DNA of 37,102 nt from positions 1 through 37,102 of the forward strand of contig JAISZB010000218.1 of NCBI GenBank assembly GCA_031269465.1, in the 5' to 3' direction. The position numbers and the translations under genes were made by a program. Shown here piece after piece: positions 16,648 through 23,590 of the stretch (the stretch's first letter is position 1; each line of letters begins with the position of its first letter). The notes beneath the pieces were generated by a model. It ran no database searches and was not told the origin of the DNA. It worked only from the letters and a program-made list of their open reading frames with translations. The stretch is from Clostridiales bacterium. GTDB lineage: Bacteria; Bacillota; Clostridia; Lachnospirales; WQUN01.

Positions 16648-16778
16648 ATATACCGCTTTGCGGTCAAATGCAACGATTTTGATGTACTTGAAGGGTGCGA
16701 AATGACTATATCCGCATTTCGCACTAATCGTATAATCAGACATCAAAATCGGAACTATCCCAATGCACAGCAGTATAC
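16648..16778. repeat. PAL-B element, near full length
   Basis: Left TATACCGCTTTGCGGTCAAATG with CGATTTTGATG. Centre GTGCGAAATGACTATATCC and GCATTTCGCAC. Right CGTATAATCAGACATC and AAAATCGGAAC, ending ATGCACAGCAGTATAC. The best example of PAL-B in the window. Confidence 0.8.
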
Positions 16779-17162
16779 AATAAGTCTGCGCCCTGCATAG
16801 GGCAGACAAAAATACTTCAATAAGACCTATATAACGATTTAGTTAGACATATAAAATGAATCTAAACTGAACACGGAATCAATCTATCATTATTTATTCG
16901 CTATAAATGATTCTTCTATATAGCTTTATTTTATCACATCATGATCAAAAATGAAAGTATTTGGTATGATGCATGGATTAATTTTTAAGTCTTGACGCGA
17001 TTGCGTTATACTGATGATCATGGCGTTTTTGAACTTTATTGATCCCTCAACAGTCAGTTTATTTAGTCAGCATGCAATGACAAAGTGGATAATCATGCAG
17101 CACTATACATATGAATGGCATCAATAAAGCGGCCAAAAGCATGTGGAAATGGAAAGCAAAAT

Positions 17163-17269
17163 GTGATAGTCGCAACAATCATTGATTTACAATATCACTA
17201 TCTTTGAAATTTAACTGTAGATATGCTACTATATCTCAACGGTAAATCAATGACAATTGCGACTATCAC
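17163..17269. repeat. Distinct MITE-like element with 27-bp inverted ends
   Basis: GTGATAGTCGCAACAATCAT (from 17163) and its mirror ending ATTGCGACTATCAC (to 17269) form about 27-bp terminal inverted repeats with about 3 mismatches around a 50-base AT-rich core. Neither end resembles the PAL family. It is the only copy seen and carries no gene, so it may be a MITE or a solo IS remnant. Confidence 0.65.
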
Positions 17270-17337
17270 CAAGCTAAAGCCCTGATCGAGCAGCTCTGCG
17301 TCGAAGCTGCCCCGGAAATGCATGCAGAAACCTGCAG

Positions 17338-17441
17338 TTATACTGATTTGAGTTGAAAGCTCCTATTTTTGAGTCTGATTATCCTCTGCGATCAAGTCTA
17401 AAATAAACAGTGCAGAGATTTCATATGCAAATCAGCATGCA
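17338..17441. repeat. PAL-C element, divergent
   Basis: Left TTATACTGATTTGAGTTGAAAG and TTTTTGAGTCTGATTATCC. Right AGTCTAAAATAAACAGTGC and TTTCATATGCAAATCAGCATGC. The inner arms are partly rearranged. Confidence 0.6.
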
Positions 17442-17580
17442 TTAAGAAAACCCGCGGACTTTCTTGGTTTAGCAGGGTTAGGAGCTGCAGGATGAATGCG
17501 GTTGAAGCTGCGTCTCAGGACGAATGGGAAATCAGCATGCATGCGGCCCTGAATCGGCATGCCTAGCCAAGGCTTGCAGA

Positions 17581-17634
17581 AAAAGGCCAATTGAAAGCAA
17601 GCGTCCAGAAGTGGATCTTTGCATTCAATTGACC
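17581..17634 (-). terminator. Terminator of the amino-acid transporter unit
   Basis: GGCCAATTGAAAGCAA (17585-17600) pairs with TTGCATTCAATTGACC (17619-17634) with 14 of 16 matches, and a small inner stem sits in the loop. On the minus strand it begins 13 bases after the ATPase stop and ends in TTTTT. A T-run on the other side suggests it may be bidirectional. Confidence 0.75.
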
Positions 17635-17646
17635 GTTTTTGGCTTC

Positions 17647-18378
17647 TTAAAGCACTCTGCTTAAAAACTGCCTTGTGCGATCTTCTGAAGCCACCATAAA
17701 AATATCTTCAGGCTTGCCTTCCTCCACGATAACGCCGTCATCCATAAATATGACCCGGTCAGCCACGTCTCTGGCGAATCCCATTTCATGCGTAACAATA
17801 ACCATAGTCATTCCTTCTCCTGCGAGATCCTTCATGACATTTAGCACTTCTCCTATCATTTCAGGATCAAGGGCGCTGGTGGGTTCGTCAAAAAGCATTA
17901 CGTCCGGGTTCATTGCTAGCGCGCGGGCTATGGCTATGCGTTGCTGCTGGCCTCCTGAGAGCTGTCTGGGATATGCGTCGGCTTTGTCCGCCAAGCCTAC
18001 GCGCTCAAGAAGCGACATGGCTTTTAAAGAGGCTTCTTCTTTAGTCAGGAGCTTGGTGTCTATGGGAGCGAGCATGATGTTCTTCATCACGCTCATGTGC
18101 GGAAAAAGGTTGAACTGCTGAAACACCATGCCGATGTTTCTTCTGATTTTATCTATATTAGCTTTTCTATCTGTGAGCAGAAAGGAGTCCACGTAAACTT
18201 CGCCTGATGTAGGCCTTTCCAAAAGATTCAGGCAACGCAGAAAAGTCGATTTTCCGGAGCCGGAAGGACCGATGATGACGACAACTTCGCCGTCTTCCAC
18301 ATCAAGGTCAATTCCCTTTAGAACTTCCTGCTTGCCAAAGGACTTGAACAGGTTCCTGACCTCAACTATTTTTCCCAT
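17647..18378 (-). CDS. glnQ: Polar amino-acid ABC transporter ATP-binding protein
   Basis: The ATPase that powers amino-acid uptake at the inner face of the membrane, 243 residues, the normal length for GlnQ/HisP/ArtP-type proteins. All motifs are present: Walker [10 protein letters not shown] (37-45), Q-loop [12 protein letters not shown] (from 86), signature LSGGQQQR (140-147), Walker B VMLFDEP with Glu165, D-loop SALD and H-loop His197 in VTHEMG. The ATG overlaps the permease stop by 17 bases with only a weak ribosome site, so it is probably translated by coupling. It is last in the unit and followed at once by a terminator. The substrate is not determinable; glutamine, cystine or other polar amino acids are all possible, and the symbol is by family. 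Confidence 0.9.
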   Translation of the reverse strand: MGKIVEVRNLFKSFGKQEVLKGIDLDVEDGEVVVIIGPSGSGKSTFLRCLNLLERPTSGEVYVDSFLLTDRKANIDKIRRNIGMVFQQFNLFPHMSVMKNIMLAPIDTKLLTKEEASLKAMSLLERVGLADKADAYPRQLSGGQQQRIAIARALAMNPDVMLFDEPTSALDPEMIGEVLNVMKDLAGEGMTMVIVTHEMGFARDVADRVIFMDDGVIVEEGKPEDIFMVASEDRTRQFLSRVL

Positions 18379-19039
18379 AGCTCATCTTCTTTTCAGCATA
18401 ATTTGAAAGAAAAGTCAGTACTGTAACAACAACTAGGTAAAACACCCCAACTACCGTCCAGGTAGCGAAAGATTCCATGGTTCTGCCGATGTAAATCTTC
18501 GCCTGATATACGATGTCAGCAAGGCTTATGACTGAGATTATAGATGTATCCTTAAGGGTGATGATCATTTGATTCACAAGAGACGGCACTGATATGCGCA
18601 CAGCCTGCGGGAGGATAACATGCCTCATCGAACTCGCCTTTGTGAGTCCGAGCGAACGCGCGGCTTCCATTTGACCGGAGTCGACAGCTTGGATGCCTCC
18701 CCGGAAAATTTCAGCTATGTATGCGCCCGCATTGAGAGAAAGCGCAATAAGGCCTGCAGAATAGGCTGTGAGCCTGAAATCAATTCCGAATGACTGGATT
18801 AACTGAGGAGCGCCGAAATATACGAAAAAAGTCTGAACTAAAAGCGGGGTTCCGCGAATCAGCCAGATATAGAATTTTGATATGATAGAAAAGAGCTTTA
18901 TCTTGGACATGCCCAAAAGGCAGACCAGCAAACCGACAACGACAGCAATTAAAAGCGATGCCGCTGTAATCTGCACAGTTACAAGTATTCCTTGATACAG
19001 CAAAGGGAGCGCTTCCCTTAAAACCCTAGCAACGCCCAA
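18362..19039 (-). CDS. Polar amino-acid ABC transporter permease
   Basis: Membrane subunit of the His/Glu/Gln/Arg/opine family, 225 residues from the start chosen here. It has about five hydrophobic segments and the typical TM1 plus charged-loop pattern ([19 protein letters not shown]). The EAA loop is [20 protein letters not shown], followed by [19 protein letters not shown] longer frame opens at ATG 19201, but its first 30-odd codons are translated from the PAL element at 19131-19264 and would add an unlikely N-terminus. TTG 19039 has GGAGGGG exactly 8 bases upstream and gives the family's usual length, so it is preferred. Followed with overlap by the ATPase gene. The binding-protein gene is about 1.1 kb upstream. 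Confidence 0.87.
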   Translation of the reverse strand: MGVARVLREALPLLYQGILVTVQITAASLLIAVVVGLLVCLLGMSKIKLFSIISKFYIWLIRGTPLLVQTFFVYFGAPQLIQSFGIDFRLTAYSAGLIALSLNAGAYIAEIFRGGIQAVDSGQMEAARSLGLTKASSMRHVILPQAVRISVPSLVNQMIITLKDTSIISVISLADIVYQAKIYIGRTMESFATWTVVGVFYLVVVTVLTFLSNYAEKKMSYGKNS

Positions 19040-19130
19040 AATCCCAGCCCCTCCTGCCTTTAAATGCCATGCGGTTTCACCTTTTATATCGGCGCGCGTT
19101 GATATGCTGATTTTCAGGCGTATGCAGCTA

Positions 19131-19264
19131 AACTGATTTGCACTCAAAAGATCCGGTTTTTTTGGGGCTATACAATTAGCGCAAAACGCCGATATCGGCA
19201 TTTTGCATCTAGGCAGCGGTTAATCCAACCCTGAAATCGGTTCATTGGCTGCAAATCAGTATAT
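19131..19264. repeat. PAL-B-like element at the permease 5' side
   Basis: Left AACTGATTTGCACTCAAAAG and GGGGCTATACAATTAGCGC, centre the perfect palindrome AAACGCCGATATCGGCATTT (bar its ends), right CTGAAATCGGTTCATTGGC and TGCAAATCAGTATAT. It contributes a false start codon and N-terminal extension to the permease frame. Confidence 0.75.
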
Positions 19265-19269
19265 TTCGC

Positions 19270-19502
19270 AGCTTGACCGTTCGCTTTCAACGTGCTAAAT
19301 GCCGATATAGGCATTTATACTGATTTTCATAGATAACTGCTTTTTTGGAGCTTGATCAAACAGTGGGTGCGATTGATATCGGCATTTCGCACTGCTCAGT
19401 GGATAACAAGCTCAAAAAAAGGGACATTGAATGAAAATCCGCATAGCAATCCTTGAACAGTCAAGCCGCAAAACAAGCGGGTTCATGTGAAATCAGCATA
19501 TT
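19270..19502. repeat. Nested PAL composite
   Basis: An outer element, whose left half ends ATGCCGATATAGGCATT and whose right half resumes as CAGTCAAGCC..TGTGAAATCAGCATA, is split by a complete PAL-A copy at 19317-19446 (TATACTGATTTTCATAG to GAATGAAAATCCGCATAG). The break is at the centre of symmetry of the outer element. Confidence 0.7.
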
Positions 19503-19588
19503 GCCGATTTAGGAGATGGTCTGTACAGCCTATGGCGGAAAATCGTTCTCCAAAATCGTTTAGCTTGATTGCGCATTGGGATAAAAAA

Positions 19589-19970
19589 TATGGCGATTTT
19601 CATCCAATGTTCCATTATATACTGCTTTTCATATAAACCCCTATGAAGCTTCGCTTCACCACTAAGGATGAAAATATTAAGCCATCTGTGTGTTTGAGGC
19701 ATGGACAAATGTCCATAAAATGTATTTTCGTACTAAACCCCTATGAAGCTTCGCTTCACCACTAAGGATGAAAATATTAAGCCATCTGTGTGTTTGAGGC
19801 ATGGACAAATGTCCATAAAATGTATTTTCGTACTAAACTGCCTTTTTTGAAGCTTGATTATACAGCGAGTGCGACTGATATCGGCATTTCGCACCACTCA
19901 ATGGATAATCAACAAAAAAAGGAACATTTGATGAAAAGCGGTATAGCTAATTTCCTATGAAATCAGTATA
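19589..19970. repeat. Nested PAL-A composite carrying two CAS-100 cassettes
   Basis: The inner element (19617-19945) runs from ATATACTGCTTTTCATATAAA to TTTGATGAAAAGCGGTATAG, with centre ACTGATATCGGCATTTCGC. Its left arm contains the tandem cassette. Outer pieces of another element flank it: GGCGATTTTCATCCAATG on the left and TTTCCTATGAAATCAGTATA on the right. This gives three layers of insertion. Confidence 0.8.
19634..19838. repeat. CAS-100 cassette, perfect tandem duplication
   Basis: The sequence beginning TAAACCCCTATGAAGCTTCG repeats with an exact 100-base period, two full units without a single mismatch. The unit contains the short palindromes GAAGCTTC and GGACAAATGTCC. Perfect identity implies a recent duplication. 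Confidence 0.92.
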
Positions 19971-20123
19971 ATAGAGATCATGCTTGCAATTTCTTTCGAC
20001 ATGGATTTAACTTTAAGCCTCAAGTCTTGGTGAAAGTAAAACAGCGCTTTTAAGAATGGGCTTTTGCTGCCGCTTCATTATACTAAAGCTAAGAGACCGC
20101 AAAAACGCTTCAAAGGAAAACAG

Positions 20124-20894
20124 CTATTCCTTTGCGATGTATTTTCCTATAATGGAGTCATATGTACCATTTGAGCGAACATTGGCCAGCCCTTTATCGA
20201 ACATTTCCAGAAGCTCAGGGACGTTGCCTTTAAGCACCGCAAATCCATAGGAGGAACCTTTTTCCATGTCGGTTACCATCTTAAGGCCGTTGCCTTGCGA
20301 TATTCCATATCCTATGACGGGATAATCCTCGAAGCACGCGATTGTGTTCCCGGTTTTCACATCTTCGTACATCATTGGGGATTCATCGAAGTATTTAAGC
20401 TCGAAACCATACTGGGCGGCAATGGACTCGGCAAAGGTGGCGCCTTCGGTGCCTGTCTTTACAGCCACTTTTTGGCCGGCAAGCGAATCGTATCCTGTGA
20501 CCGTGCCATTATCCGCCTTGATTGCCATAACAACTCCGGAATCGTAGTACGCTTGGGAAAAATCATACTTTTCCTTGCGCGCGTCAGTGATGCTCATGCC
20601 TGCGATAACGCCGTCGGCCTGCTTGCTTTCAAGCGCCGCGACGGCCGCATTAAACCCCAGAGGCTGAAGCTCATACTTGAAACCTTGATCCTTCGCTATG
20701 GCATCTAAAAGATCAACGTCTATCCCCACGTAATTGCTGTTGGAATCCTGAAATTCAAATGGAGCGAAGGTGGTATCGGTGGCAATGACATAGACTTTGT
20801 CAGAGCCGGCGCTGGTTGAGGCGCATGCGCTAAGCGCGGCAAGCGGCACAGCCAGAGACAGGAATGATAAAAAGATTCTCAGTCGCAATTTCAC
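20124..20894 (-). CDS. Amino-acid ABC transporter substrate-binding lipoprotein
   Basis: Extracellular family-3 solute-binding protein, 256 residues from the GTG at 20894. The signal peptide MKLRLRIFLSFLSLAVPLAA ends in a lipobox LSAC with Cys24. The binding fold follows: YVIATDTTFAPFEF, IDVDLLDAIAKDQGFKYELQ, the conserved GVIAGMSITDARKEKYDFS, then SLAGQKVAVKTGTEGATFAE. These match cystine/glutamine-type receptors. A longer frame opens at ATG 20918, but GGGAGGA lies about 7 bases before GTG 20894, so the GTG is chosen. A strong sigma-A-like promoter lies about 77 bases upstream. Permease and ATPase follow after 1.1 kb of repeats. The stop codon is TAG. The ligand is not determinable. Confidence 0.88.
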   Translation of the reverse strand: MKLRLRIFLSFLSLAVPLAALSACASTSAGSDKVYVIATDTTFAPFEFQDSNSNYVGIDVDLLDAIAKDQGFKYELQPLGFNAAVAALESKQADGVIAGMSITDARKEKYDFSQAYYDSGVVMAIKADNGTVTGYDSLAGQKVAVKTGTEGATFAESIAAQYGFELKYFDESPMMYEDVKTGNTIACFEDYPVIGYGISQGNGLKMVTDMEKGSSYGFAVLKGNVPELLEMFDKGLANVRSNGTYDSIIGKYIAKE

Positions 20895-20970
20895 AATAAT
20901 TCCTCCCTCGTTTGTCAAGGCTCGCCATTTAAGGGCGGCCAGCGGAAAATCTTTGCTTTAGGTATAGGGT

Positions 20971-20999
20971 ATGTTAGCACAAAAAGCCCTAATTGTCAA
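20971..20999 (-). promoter_or_regulatory. Promoter of the amino-acid transporter unit
   Basis: Minus strand TTGACA (20999-20994), 17-base spacer, TAACAT (20976-20971). A perfect -35, ideal spacing and a 4 of 6 -10. The predicted leader to the GTG start is about 70 bases, and no recognisable riboswitch was seen in it. Confidence 0.75.
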
Positions 21000-21447
21000 A
21001 TGCTCTGCTATATTGATGGGGATTTTGGCAGGCAGGACTTAAAGTTTGATATATTCAATAACGATTTATGAACGTCCATTGGAAATTTCGCTCAAAATGA
21101 AGCTCTGAAAAGGATGCTGACATGCAGTCAGGCGCACTTGTTTTGAGCGCAAATCAGCAGAGGTTGCATATTGGATTGAAATCGTTTAAAATTTTACTAT
21201 GCCGGTGGGCAGTCTATGCGCACTCTGACAGCGAATCGTCGGTATAGCTCCAAATCGGAAATTTCATATGAGCAAGCAGCTCAGCAGAGATTTCTTGCGC
21301 TCAAGAAGCGCATCGCAGTTGAAAGATGCGGAGGAAATGCTCGATAGAGGCCTGTCAGAAGGTCCACCAGCAAGGGCGCCTGGAGGGAAGCCTTGGAGGA
21401 CGCCCTCGTATATATGCGTATTCATTCCGAAGGCGAGATTTCATGCC

Positions 21448-21585
21448 TATGCTGATTTGCATTGGAAAGTTCCGATTTTTGGGTCGGATTATACAATCAG
21501 TGCGAGATGTGGATATAGTCATTACTCACCCTTCAATGGATAATACGACCCAAAAATCGGTGCATTTGACTGCAAATCGCTGTTA
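21448..21585. repeat. PAL-B element
   Basis: Left CTATGCTGATTTGCATTGG with TTTTTGGGTCGGATTATAC, centre AGATGTGGATATAGTCATTA, right GGATAATACGACCCAAAAAT and TTTGACTGCAAATCGCTG. The arms GGTCGGATTAT and ATAATACGACC pair with one mismatch. Confidence 0.8.
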
Positions 21586-21718
21586 ACCTTTTATGCCTTA
21601 GCGAAGGGCGGCGCCGCAGCGAAGGGCAACAAGGCCGTACCCCGTTTGGGCCGGCCTGAAATGGATGAGAATTTGCGAGGATTGCGTGAAGGAAGCTTAA
21701 TGAAACAGGAGCGGTTCA

Positions 21719-22102
21719 TCACATGTTAAGCTTCTTTATGATGGCGTAAAGCACACGGTTCAGATAGTCGTTGTACTCATCCATCCTGAACTTGATGTAG
21801 CCTTCCAGATGGATGGTGCGGTTTGAAGAGATGTACTCCGCTAGCTCCTTGATGTTTTTTTGCTCAATAGCCTTCGGGATGTTCTTTTTAGTTATCTCCG
21901 CAAGCTTTGCGACGCATTTCAACGCTGGGTTTTCTTGAAAAACGACCCAGTCTAGAAATTGATAGAAATCTGCCGCGTCGAATTCCTCGTAATAGACTTT
22001 TATTGAATTCTGATCGCGCTTCTTTATGCGACGCGCGAAAGACTGTGTATAATCGTCCAATTCTTTATAATATTCGTCTGTAGAAATTGACAATGTCTTC
22101 AT
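21719..22102 (-). CDS. Small YtxC-like protein (putative sporulation)
   Basis: 127 residues, hydrophilic, no signal peptide or TM segment. The C-terminal IHLEGYIKFRMDEYNDYLNR resembles the conserved stretch of YtxC family proteins (a sporulation-associated family of unknown mechanism in endospore formers). The preceding ALKCVAKLAEITKKNIPKAI is helical. It is shorter than full YtxC, so it may be a C-terminal-type relative or a partly eroded copy. AAGGTG lies 5 bases before the ATG. A 17-bp tandem array begins about 20 bases upstream, within its presumed leader. Not linked to the transporter genes. Assignment rests on pattern resemblance only. Confidence 0.5.
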   Translation of the reverse strand: MKTLSISTDEYYKELDDYTQSFARRIKKRDQNSIKVYYEEFDAADFYQFLDWVVFQENPALKCVAKLAEITKKNIPKAIEQKNIKELAEYISSNRTIHLEGYIKFRMDEYNDYLNRVLYAIIKKLNM

Positions 22103-22122
22103 ACAATCACCTTGTCTGGCTG

Positions 22123-22290
22123 AAAGAGCTTTTTCTGCAGAAAGAGCTTTTCGGCTAAAAGAGCTTTCGATTAAAAGAGCTTTTCGGTTAAAAGAGCTTT
22201 TCGGTTAAAAGAGCTTTTCGGTTAAAAGAGATTTTCGGTTAAAAGAGATTTTCGGTTAAAAGAGCTTTCGGTTAAAAGAGCTTTCAGCTT
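22123..22290. repeat. 17-bp tandem repeat array, about 9 units
   Basis: The unit TTAAAAGAGCTTTTCGG repeats head to tail. Middle units are exact; two have GAGATTTT instead of GAGCTTTT, and the ends have 16-base units with one T lost or diverge. The array sits directly upstream of the YtxC-like start on the minus strand. It looks like a slippage-prone minisatellite that changes leader length or provides repeated binding sites. Confidence 0.9.
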
Positions 22291-22627
22291 TTCTATAAAA
22301 ATAGTTAAGCCTTACAAGCTTTATTAAGCGCCAATGTGAATCTTCGCGCATTGGCTTGATTCGTCATATGTTTATTAAAGGGAAAAATCTATAATTACAG
22401 CCTATAAGCAAGTTCAGGCATGAAAATAGCCGATAAGGCGGCTGATCGAGATTCCATATATAATTTTATGCGCAAGGTATGTATCTATTGCTTTGCGTCC
22501 CAGCGCAAAGGGCGCGTTATTATGCCGACGCTAAGCTGGGCGTTTCTTACTGAGCCTTTTAAGCTAGTTGGAGCTTAGGTTCAAGGCTCTTTATTTATAG
22601 GTTCTCCAACCTAAATGCCAGGGCGTT
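22291..22627. other. Gene-free stretch between the 17-bp array and hicB-like gene
   Basis: About 340 bases. A weak inverted pair GCCAATG..CATTGGC at about 22330-22355 may end the hicB-like transcript. I see no PAL element and no coding signal here, which is unusual for a spacer of this length in this window. Confidence 0.5.
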
Positions 22628-23083
22628 TCAGGAATGTTGAACCAGCTGCAGGACTGGAGGCCTTTCGAACTTGTCCTCATACGCAAGCTGCTGCTCATAT
22701 ATTCCCGTTAAGGTATTGGCCAGCACTTCGGAAATATTGATCTGCTGCGAATCGGCGAATGAGCTGAGCCACTGTGGGATCCTTACATTCTTTTTCAGAA
22801 GGGATCTGTTGGACTTTTCCGCGTATGTGTTCACATCCATCATCAGCATGTTGACAAAGCCCCCCGGCTCAACTCTGATGCTTTCAATGGGGCTGGCCTT
22901 TGGAACTCGCCTTCCGTTTTCCAGCTCGTCCAAAAGCAGGGAGGAAGCGGCGTCTATCCCCTTGGTAATGGCGTCGGCCAATGTTTCGCTTTCTATTTCG
23001 CAACCGGGAATATCCGGCACTTTTACTATATAAATGTTGTTTTCTTCGTCTCTGCTGATGCTGGCAGGATATATCAATTTCAA
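22628..23083 (-). CDS. HicB-like protein without a HicA partner
   Basis: 151 residues. The N-terminal part (about 1-65) matches the HicB partial-RNase-H fold, with YPASISRDEENNIYIVKVPD, IPGCEIESETLADAITKGID and LLLDELENGRRVPKAS. The C-terminal part (about 95-140, IPQWLSSFADSQQINISEVL) looks like a ribbon-helix-helix or HTH DNA-binding tail. HicB normally neutralises the small RNA-cleaving toxin HicA and represses the pair. No HicA-like frame of 60 or more residues is next to it, so it is an orphan antitoxin or a repurposed regulator. The start is TTG with AGGGGG 7 bases upstream; no better ATG exists. About 500 bases with two PAL-C elements separate it from the HsdR-N-like gene. Confidence 0.8.
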   Translation of the reverse strand: MKLIYPASISRDEENNIYIVKVPDIPGCEIESETLADAITKGIDAASSLLLDELENGRRVPKASPIESIRVEPGGFVNMLMMDVNTYAEKSNRSLLKKNVRIPQWLSSFADSQQINISEVLANTLTGIYEQQLAYEDKFERPPVLQLVQHS

Positions 23084-23176
23084 AGCGAAACCCCCTCAGT
23101 TTATGATTCTCTTTATCAATATATATCTTTGCCATATGCAATGCCTGCGATTTAGAACGTGTTTATCAGCGCATGC

Positions 23177-23307
23177 ATACTTGATTTGCAAATGAAAGCT
23201 CCCATTTCAGCTTGGCTGCACAGCGAGCTCGAAATGGCGTTATCTCATTTCGCATCTTGAAAGTGGATGAACAAGATCCAAAATGGGCGCATAAAAATCA
23301 GTATAAC
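23177..23307. repeat. PAL-C element
   Basis: Left ATACTTGATTTGCAAATGAAAG and CATTTCAGCTTGGC, centre GCTCGAAATGGCGTTATC and CATTTCGC, right TTGAAAGTGGATGAACAAG and AAAAATCAGTATAAC. The left and right termini belong to different subtypes. Confidence 0.7.
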
Positions 23308-23355
23308 AGGCTGTTCCCAAAATCAGCATGGCCTTTTATTTTTAAGCTTTTTTAT

Positions 23356-23450
23356 GTCTGATTTAAATATGAAAGATCCTAGTTTGGAGCTTGACTGGTG
23401 AAAGTGGATGAATTAGCTCCAATAGTACCCATGACTGCAAATCGGTAAAC
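23356..23450. repeat. PAL-C element, short form
   Basis: Left GTCTGATTTAAATATGAAAG and TTTGGAGCTTGACTGG. Right GAAAGTGGATGAATTAGC and ATGACTGCAAATCGGTAAAC. The central palindrome is deleted. Confidence 0.65.
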
Positions 23451-23590
23451 TTGGAATTATTAACATTATAAACCTTTTGTCGTGAATTGCAAGCAATAAA
23501 TGGAGTTTCAACGTTTAAAGATTGGTGAAATATGGCGGCGGGAAGGAATAAAGCTTCGACTTATCCTTCCTGCCGCCATTCGAGGGGCGT

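Larger units (their letters stand above)
16571..17646. other. Gene-free stretch upstream of the giant protein gene
   Basis: It contains a PAL-B element (16648-16778), an AT-rich region (16800-17030), a second type of inverted-repeat element (17163-17269), a PAL-C element (17338-17441) and the ATPase-gene terminator (17581-17634). Scattered PAL pieces lie at 17040-17115. No coding support was seen. Confidence 0.7.
19040..20123. other. Repeat block splitting the amino-acid transporter unit
   Basis: About 1.1 kb between the binding-protein gene and the permease. It holds PAL elements at 19131-19264, 19270-19502 (nested) and 19589-19970 (nested, with the tandem CAS-100 pair). No gene is called. 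A 71-residue frame at 19493-19708 translates the CAS-100 cassette. Confidence 0.8.
20895..21718. other. Gene-free stretch upstream of the amino-acid binding protein
   Basis: It contains the promoter at 20971-20999, diffuse PAL-like arm fragments around 21130-21260 and a PAL-B element at 21448-21585. An overlapping frame at 21268-21543 runs into the PAL element and lacks a ribosome site; not called. Confidence 0.65.
23084..23590. other. Gene-free stretch with two PAL-C elements
   Basis: PAL-C elements at 23177-23307 and 23356-23450. Just before the HsdR-N-like stop, GGCGGGAAGGA and TCCTTCCTGCCGCC (about 23533-23578) form a long hairpin that may end the minus-strand gene. No HicA-like reading frame was found. 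Confidence 0.6.

Noticed and set aside
21268..21586. Two overlapping plus-strand frames of about 90 residues.
   Set aside because: Both run into the PAL-B element at 21448-21585 and have no ribosome site or homology signal that I can see.
22123..22290. The tandem array as a CRISPR array.
   Set aside because: Units of 17 bases follow each other without unique spacers and there are no cas genes.
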